Shown: piece after piece, positions 57,429 through 64,000 of the stretch
Position numbering within the stretch: position 1 is the stretch's first letter
Layout of the letters: each line of letters starts with the position of its first letter
NCBI GenBank assembly: GCA_029204225.1
Contig: CM055113.1
Coordinates: 2,316,081 to 2,380,080 of the forward strand
DNA: 64,000 bases
From: Diphasiastrum complanatum
Lineage: Eukaryota; Streptophyta; Lycopodiopsida; Lycopodiales; Lycopodiaceae
Direction: 5' to 3'
Program-made: the position numbers and the translations under genes
The notes under the pieces: generated by a model
The model's database searches: none
What the model saw: the letters and a program-made list of their open reading frames with translations, nothing else
What the model was told of the DNA's origin: nothing

Positions 57429-57990
57429 AAGTAGGGGAAGTGTCATGTGTTGCATGTAATTAGCCCATGAGCTTACTAATGAGTTGCCAAATATGGCCAT
57501 GGAACTAAAGTAGACTAGAATAAGTCATTAGGACAGTTAATAAGGTGGCTCGAACAACTTCGCTATATTTGTGAATAGCGGATTTGTAATAATGGTTGTA
57601 AGGTCCAAATTAGCCAAATAAGACCCAAACTTATAGTAGAGGCACAAATGACCACTATAAATAGCTGAGGTCGTGCTAAATTTGGAGGCTATTGTTCATT
57701 TTGTAATTTTGAGTTTTAAGAAATCTTGGAGGTTCTCTTTGAGAGCTTTCTTGATAAAGAAAGTGGTTTATGTGTCTAAAATCACATGAGAGCTATGATC
57801 ATGCTCTAGAATCAAGTTTCTATCTTGTGAATAATCAATAATCATAAATAATGATACTTTACTTTGCCTATTTTAATAAAGTTTTGCTACTTTAAACTAT
57901 GTTCTTGATTTTGGCTTATTTTTTTTTAATTTTTTGTATTTATATTGTAATTTGATGTTTAATAAATGGATTAAATGTTTAAATGCTAAA
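57429..57990 (+). mobile_element. polypurine tract and 3' LTR of element G
   Basis: AAAGTAGGGGAAG is followed at 57441 by TGTCATGTGTTGCATG, a plausible LTR start. The last 105 bases of the LTR match the 5' remnant at 50218. The LTR would be about 550 bases. A sharp change to GC-rich sequence just after 57990 marks the element boundary. Confidence 0.6.
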
Positions 57991-58200
57991 AAGTCGTGTA
58001 TCGCACCGAAACGACCGATTAATGGGCCCACCAACGTGCGTGAGGCCGCTCGCTCTCTACGAAGAGCTCCTGTCTTCTGCCTTAAACCATCATCGTTCCC
58101 GAAGGCTTGCTGCAGCAGAGGAGATCAGTGGAGTGGGAGCTCTCGACCATATTCGTGCTTCGCAGATCTGCTCGGCCTCTTCAAGGTGTGGCACTTAATG
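57991..58200 (+). other. GC-rich island, possible first exon
   Basis: About 200 bases are clearly richer in GC than both flanks and contain several CpG. An AAG|GTGTGG sequence at 58185 could be a weak donor. The frame at 57983-58198 (71 residues) has no recognisable domain. Downstream to 59000 I find no matching coding exon, so a gene start is only a possibility. Confidence 0.3.
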
Positions 58201-59037
58201 CATGATTTAAACTTGTTGCATTATATTGTTGCTAGGCTTCTATGCCGATATGTCTATCTGTCAAGTCTTGTTGATGGTATTTGGTGAGGTTAGGCTTTTG
58301 AGATCTGCGGGGGGTATCCTTGGATATATTTTGTTCCTGGCTCTGCTTTGAGGTCAGAATTTGACAATGCATTCAGTAAATGCATGATATGAACTTCTTG
58401 TATCTTACTGTTGGTTTATGAATAATACATGTTTGAAATTTTAGCGGTCCTTGATCCATGAATTAAACTTATTGCATTTTGATTATTGGTACATGAAAAC
58501 TGTCTTGAAGCCAGCCTTGCAAAATCTAGACGATATTTTTCAGGATGCGTGAGAAATCCTGCTTTTGTCTGTGAGCTGTTACAAACATCTGATACATCTT
58601 TGGGTTAGTTATTGGACACGTTTGTATGTGAATACCTCCTGTTAGATGGATTCTGAAAGAGTGGTATAACCGGATGCAGGGTTTAACGCTGGTGTCCTGA
58701 GAATGGTGTATAATATATTTTTTAAAACTTTTCAGATATGCATCTGAAACGTTTCTCAAAGCTTTTTCTGTCTTGGCTTCTTGAGTTTGGGAGTTTGAAT
58801 GGCATGATCGAGATCGAATACAATGTGTGTTTATTTACCTCTCTTTCTCGTGAAGTGGAGAAGTATCTTCAACATGAGATGTATGACATAATGTTTTGGC
58901 AGGTCTGGTTTGCGTTTAAGTTTTCTAGCCTTATATAAAGCGTTTTCTCACTAGATTCCGTAGATCTGCAGGACAATGGTTGCTATTTAGTTATTCTCAC
59001 AAGATTTTACCATTGTGTATTTAGCAAAGTTCCGGGT

Positions 59038-59275
59038 GGTGCCGTGGTACGGCACGGGTGCTACGGGGTGCTACGGCATGGGTGCTGTAGGTGCCATGGC
59101 ACCAACGACACCTGTTTTTTTTTTTAATTTTTTTTTTGTTTTTGTTTTTTCTTAGTGAAAAACCCAAAAAAAAAGAGAAAGAAAAACAGGTGCCGTACCA
59201 CGGCATGTGTGCCGTGCTACAGCACTTGCCACGACACTACACCCCACGGCACTTGTGCCATGGGGAACTGAAGTC
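59038..59275. mobile_element. foldback (inverted-repeat) element
   Basis: A left arm with GTGCCGTGGTACGGCAC and ACACCTGTTTTT (59038-59117) is roughly the reverse complement of a right arm at 59187-59275 (AAAAACAGGTGCCGTACCAC onward). A T-rich then A-rich loop of about 70 bases lies between. The arms themselves are built of repeated CACGGCAC-type words. Structure fits a foldback element or MITE. No transposase is present. Confidence 0.6.
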
Positions 59276-59606
59276 TCTTATTGGCACCTCACCAGGCTTA
59301 ACGCCGGCGCCAATGGGAGCGTGGAGCGCGTCTGTGGGCCCAGAGAGAGCTGCCCGGGCATCGGGCTCAGGCTGGGCGGAGGGAGGCGCGTGCTGCAGGG
59401 CTGCTGCGTCCATCCGTGGCCACTGGGCTGAGCATCCAACTGCCAACTGCCTTGATGAAGCCAACTGCCTGAGCTGAGGCGGGAGGAGCTCATCCAACTG
59501 AGAGCGGAATGCATTTGGCAATGTTCATGGAAGCTTTCACTCGCATTCTGGCTATGCACATATGCTGAAAAGCTCAGGTTTCTGCTATTGCTTTGGTGCT
59601 CCTTGT

Positions 59607-59745
59607 GTGGTTCTGCTCGCCCTCCTCTGCTTTGGTTTTGCTTGCCTTCTTTGCTCAGCCCTGCTCTGTGTTGGTTCTGCTCGCCCTCCGCCCATTTGGT
59701 TCTGCTCGGCCTCCTCTGCTTTGGTTCCGTTCTGGGCAGCCTCCT
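59607..59745. repeat. degenerate 25-37 bp minisatellite
   Basis: Five imperfect units share the pattern TGGTTCTGCTCGCCCTCCTC followed by TGCTTT, starting near 59608, 59634, 59670, 59696 and 59721. Open frames on both strands here, including a 166-codon minus-strand frame, result from the repeat and lack domains. Confidence 0.75.
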
Positions 59746-60149
59746 TTGAGCTTTCTCTCCTTTGTTTAAAGTGCACACTTGTTGAGGCTCATAATGTCAG
59801 TTGTGGTTGGCAGAATGAGAGTAATGTTGGCTCTTCCATGATTCCATGAGTGCTTGATGCTGGCAAAAACCTTGGAGCTGCTGTACTCAGTAATTCATCT
59901 TCCATTTTTGTTGCATTCATGCTTTGCATGTGTTTTGTTCTTCGATAATAGAATTTGATTGTTCATTGTTTTTTCACAATAGAATTTGATTGTTCTTTCA
60001 CAATGATAGAATAAGCAAGCCCTCTACAAGTTAGATTTTACGGTCAGATTGTAAATGTAAGAAAGCCACCAGTTTATTTAAAAAGGTCTAGTTTTTTTTT
60101 TTGATCCACCTAATGTATATTTGAATATATTTTTTATGCTTACAAAATC

Positions 60150-60535
60150 ATCAAACAGAACGCCCATCTTTTGCATTGCTTACACAATCGACATCACAAT
60201 ATCCTTGGAAAACAGCACATAATTGAAGGTCCATTTAAAATACCTCAATCCATTTAAAATGTCATGTTGAGGAGAAGACAAAAATAAGACTTCCAACCAA
60301 CTGTTTGCATTGGATTCCAATATTTGCACCCTCATCCTCATCACTCAATGTTTGCATAGGGTTCAAGTATATGAAACTTCTCCAACAATTCTTCGACATA
60401 CTTTGCTTGAGCTGGAAATAGACTATCTTGTTGATGCCAAACTTTAATTACAAGACAAAAAACAAAATGTGGCAAGATCGACTTGTCTGTTGGCGAAGGT
60501 ACTGCTACTTCAATGGTAATTAGATCATCCACAAC
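60150..60535 (-). pseudogene. copia reverse transcriptase-RNase H remnant
   Basis: The minus strand encodes QDSLFPAQAKYVEELLEKFHI, the copia motif between RT and RNase H, near 60420-60350. After indels come FKWTFNYVLFSKD and, in another frame, GYCDVDCVSNAKDGRS, the start of the RNase H domain with its first catalytic Asp. Stops and frameshifts are dense and nothing of the rest of the element remains nearby. Confidence 0.75.
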
Positions 60536-60539
60536 TTAT

Positions 60540-62040
60540 GGCCATTTTCATTCATGATATAGAAACTAGTACCGCATTTACCTCTCAAGGATCCAAATCG
60601 CAAGAGGAATTCAACAATACATGTGTTCTAGGTTTAGGTAGATCACTTCAGACTATATAAGTCTTTACTTATTTTATAACTAAGATGATATATACCTTTG
60701 ATTGCAAAGCTTTGAGGTTGAGATATATAAACTTTTTCTAGGAAAATCAATGAAACACTACTTTCTGAAATGTAGATTTTAGTTCTACATCTAATATCTA
60801 TCATCTAACATCCATCTTCCTACAACATCCTCTTTGCCTTCTTGGAAGCTCTTGTGTAGTGGTTGCAGTAGGCTCTCCCTCATCATCATCATCCTTTGAA
60901 CTTCAAATATCTTGCTAATATGTCGCCGAAGGATATATACATCGTACTTGATTTGTTCTGAATGCCCTCACTTTTCTCATTTTAGGCTTTATCGTGTTTG
61001 TAACACTCCAAATCGACACGACGTCTTTATAAAAATGTGATCATATTGTTGTTGACGCCCATAGTGGTTCTCAAAACAACCTTTGAGAACAAACTTTAAA
61101 AGAAAATTTAGAATCTATTTTCTTAAGAGCATTAATATACACAAGTTTTTTTAATTATATTTTAGAAATGACAATTTCTAATCCACTTTCCTATCACTAA
61201 CTATGTTGTTTGTTGCTGTGATTTGTGTTGCCATAAACTACGTGCTTGCCATTGGCGGACCAGGTATGCACTCTGAACTAGGAAAGTGGGTTGACAGCCC
61301 ACGATCCTGTGCACGGATGGGAGAATAGGTTGACAACCCACAATCCCACCATGATAATATTTTGTACGTTCACACCTTATTTCAGAGTGTTTGGAAAATG
61401 TTCCAATTAAATAAAATGATTCCTACCTTTGAAGTACTACACCTTTGACGAACTTACATATATGGATGTGTACGAGGTTTTCACCAACAGTTTTGGAAAC
61501 ATGGCAAGTTATCTAGGAAATATTTGATGTTCACAACTGTCAAAGGGTATTCAACTTGATTTGGGGGGGGTGAGGTGTAAGATGGTTAAATAACACAAAA
61601 CATTGTAATAAGACATCAGGTCATGCAATGACGAGAGAGAGCATCTATTACTAAGAAGTTTGCAAGGACCATAAATGCTTTGTGAAATATGATAAAGTCC
61701 ATAGCATTCATAAAAAAATTGAGATTTGAAAAGACTATTAGAATATGGGCTAATTAGGAACATTCCTACAACCACGAACAATCAAGGTGAGCTTCATGAT
61801 CTAATTTCTCATAGATCATACAATGACCGGACGTACCGAGAAATTGAACTAGAGGCGACAAGGACAAACATAAGTGTGTCCGATTTTAGGGTTTAGAGTT
61901 GGAACTTAATCAACAACGTTATATAGATGTTTTTGACTATCGATAGACATTTAGAATTGTTTGGATTAAATCGTACCTTTCTTTATGCACCAAGCATATT
62001 GAGTTTCGAGCATATTTTTCCATAGATCTTACAATGACCC

Positions 62041-62096
<56 letters not shown>

Positions 62097-62380
62097 CTCC
62101 AGTGACATTCATGTGTCTAAAACCAGGGAATTTACCAGATTTTAAACCTTACGTAAAATGAGTGTTTTCTCTCTATGTATCTATTTTTCTCATTCTAATT
62201 CCCTTTGCTTGTCATTTTTCATAGTCTACTGCGATCTCTCTAACTCTTGATTGGCTTGATGGACACCACAATGATGTGAATCTAATAGGACATGTCATGT
62301 TTACAGGAGTGTTCCTTTGGTAGACAGTATTGTTGGATTTAGTATTTGTTTGGAAAAATTAATCCGAAAGTTCACTCACT
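60540..62380. other. intergenic, no gene recognised
   Basis: No open frame with recognisable content. Contains a G run at 61562-61569 and the CT microsatellite listed separately. Confidence 0.45.
62043..62093. repeat. (CT)n microsatellite
   Basis: Uninterrupted CT run of about 51 bases. Confidence 0.95.
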
Positions 62381-62457
62381 TGCGTTGATGGAGAGGCATG
62401 ATGAAGTTGAAGGAAATGAAGGGGGTGGGTTGCAACATCCACCTTTGAAACAAACGT

Positions 62458-62996
62458 TTGTTCGTACCAATGAAAATCAAAGCCATGCTACAAGCGGGTT
62501 CAGTGGTAGCATTTGATAAGGAGTTGCACAACTATATTGTTGAACCAAGTACAATAAAAATCGGATGTAGATATACAACGCCTTCATTTTTTGACCAAAA
62601 AATCGAAGAATTAAAAAAAAAAACGCTCGTTGCCAACACCAGTTCCATCCACAATATGTTTAAGTAAATACCAAGCCTTGGAACAGAAGTGTGAAAAGTT
62701 GGAGAAGCTGGCTGAAAGGACTATAGTGGAGAGGGATAAGGCCAGACTGACAATAACAAATTTGGAGGCTAGATTGCAAGCCTTAGAAGGTGTGAAGGAA
62801 GAACTACGTGACACGATTTTGCACAAGGAGATCTATAGGGATAATTTTCACAATGTTTGTAGACAAGGAGAGGGAGAAACTTCGACTGCAAGGTGAGGAG
62901 ATTAAGCTACTACGAAAACAAGTCGACGAAAAAAGAATAAAGGAATTGCAAGTTGCAAGGGGGCACCATGGAAATGGACGCATCACCGTCTGTTAA
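62458..62996 (+). pseudogene. coiled-coil protein gene fragment with frameshifts
   Basis: Family not recognised. Frame 62458-62667 encodes GSVVAFDKELHNYIVEPSTIK and ends at TAA. An overlapping frame from 62630 encodes a strongly heptad-patterned helix (YQALEQKCEKLEKLAERT, LEARLQALEGVKEELRD). A one-base shift near 62856 is needed to continue as VDKEREKLRLQGEEIKLLRK in the frame ending at 62996. Read together, this is one Glu/Lys-rich coiled coil of about 110 residues. Its last codons enter the left arm of the inverted repeat at 62967. A broken gene copy or element ORF is likely. Confidence 0.5.
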
Positions 62997-63311
62997 AGCT
63001 GCTCGAGAGCAGGGTGGATCGCGTGACGAGGGAGGATCGACGCAGCAGTTGTGAGGGCGGGGGCAGGAAAATTGTAGGAGGGAGATCAAGGGATTTGTCC
63101 TGCCAAAGTTTTTGTTTTTTAATACCTCCCATTCTCCAAGGCTTGGTATTTACTTAAACATTTGAATTATTTACCAAGCCTATATCCCTTGATCTCCCTC
63201 TTACAATTTTCCCGCCCCCGCTCTCACAACTGCTGCGTCGATCCTACCTCGTCGCGCGATCCACCCTGCTCTCGAGCAGCTTTAACAGACCGCGATGCGT
63301 CCATTTCCATG
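62967..63311. repeat. 128-bp inverted repeat with 89-bp spacer
   Basis: Left arm 62967-63094 is nearly the reverse complement of right arm 63184-63311, with about ten differences. Landmarks are CATGGAAATGGACGCATC, GCTGCTCGAGAGCAGGGTGG, GATCGACGCAGCAG and GGGAGATCAAGGGAT. Within the spacer, 63138-63162 is the exact reverse complement of 62656-62680 inside the upstream coiled-coil gene, so a second, longer inverted pair encloses the left arm. GC content is high. Confidence 0.88.
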
Positions 63312-63887
63312 AGCTGCGACGCTCTCTCTGCGTTGTGATCAGCTGAGCTGCCTGCCTGCTTCTGTATACAGGTTGGCTCTAGACAAGCTGATTGCACAAT
63401 CCATTTTCAAACAGGTGAGCTTCCTGCTTTTGTGTAAGGGTGCGCTCTAAACAAGCTGAGGTGTTTCAGACACAGCAATTCTGAATCCTCTGCTGGATGA
63501 GATTTGTTTGCTGATTTTTTGGTGGAGTTTGCTGTCCTGGATTCATGTACAGCTTTGCAAGCTCTTCTGAAACCTTTGCTGGATGAGTTTTTTTTGTTGT
63601 ACTTCTGGTGAATTGATAATGGACGTTTAAGCTGATTTGAAATACTGGTAAGCTGGATCTGTTTTATGCCTGTTACTTGTTTCAAGGTATATCTGTGAAC
63701 TGTGCAAAAGGAGACAGAAGAACCTTGACTGAATTTATGCAGTTGGTTTGCTATCATTCCTGTCAATTTTTATTGGGTGTCAATTTATTTGTTTGATGCA
63801 GGTTGACGTTTTTTGCTTGGGCATATTTGATTGTTGAAGAGATGACACGGGAATTGCATGAACCTATGGATGAGGATCCTTCCTCAG
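63184..63887 (+). CDS. possible 5' end of a gene leaving the window
   Basis: A GC-rich segment ends at a strong donor, AAACAG|GTGAGC, at 63414. An acceptor TTTGATGCAG lies at 63801, followed by ATG at 63842 (MTRELHEPMDEDPSS) and a possible donor CTCAG|GTTCTT at 63887; without splicing, the frame ends at a TGA at 63893. This fits a leader exon, a 387-base intron and a first coding exon, but no family is recognisable from 15 residues. The intron and flank contain imperfect repeats: TCTAGACAAGCTGA/TCTAAACAAGCTGA, and CTCTGCTGGATGAG/CTTTGCTGGATGAG. Confidence 0.3.
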
Positions 63888-64000
63888 GTTCTTGAGCTTC
63901 TTCCCCTATGCTAGACAAAAGTAGCTCATCAGACAGATTGAAGTGCAGGGTGTTCCTTGATTTTTGTACTTCTAAACATATGCTTTTAATTTGACAAAGG

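Noticed and set aside
59237-59778. 94- and 166-codon minus-strand proteins rich in Pro, Gln, Arg
   Set aside because: They cross a GC-rich tract and a minisatellite, and no start context, splice site or domain supports translation.

Overview
The window is plant nuclear DNA. Supporting signs are a spliceosomal gene orthologous to plant DCAF1, Ty1/copia and Ty3/gypsy retrotransposons whose primer-binding sites have the plant-typical TGGTATCAGAGC form, telo-box motifs, long CT/GA microsatellites and AT-rich intergenic DNA. Retroelement density around compact introns would suit a seed-free vascular plant or another TE-rich land plant, but the sequence alone does not fix the species.

Layout. 1-9770 is gene-poor: microsatellites, two adjacent tandem duplications (3.4-3.8 kb) and a diverged dispersed repeat (1.5-1.8 kb) that recurs near 27 kb. 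9771-20632 (minus) holds the one convincing intact host gene: a 14-coding-exon DCAF1 with TATA box, pyrimidine-rich leader, a telo-box minisatellite in intron 1 and a GC-AG intron 10. 20.7-28.7 kb contains a long direct repeat that may be a non-autonomous LTR element, a dead Ty3/gypsy integrase and degenerate tandem repeats. 28.7-49.7 kb is a dense Ty1/copia graveyard with at least five elements: A (plus) carrying a nested insertion that holds a captured, intron-containing gene fragment; C (plus); B (minus) with a 1.19-kb LTR; A2 (plus fragment); and E (plus), nearly full length, with an in-frame zinc-knuckle duplication after RNase H. 50.2-58.0 kb looks like one old LTR element of about 7.7 kb (PBS, PPT, partial LTR match) containing a decayed ORF. 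58-64 kb has a GC-rich island, a foldback element, minisatellites, a copia remnant, a frameshifted coiled-coil gene and an inverted repeat next to what may be the 5' end of a gene leaving the window.

Function. DCAF1 should be the substrate receptor of a CUL4-DDB1 E3 ubiquitin ligase. Nothing else shows a working pathway. The retroelements carry stops, frameshifts and lost catalytic residues, many of the stops being CAG-to-TAG changes as expected from deamination of methylated CHG sites.
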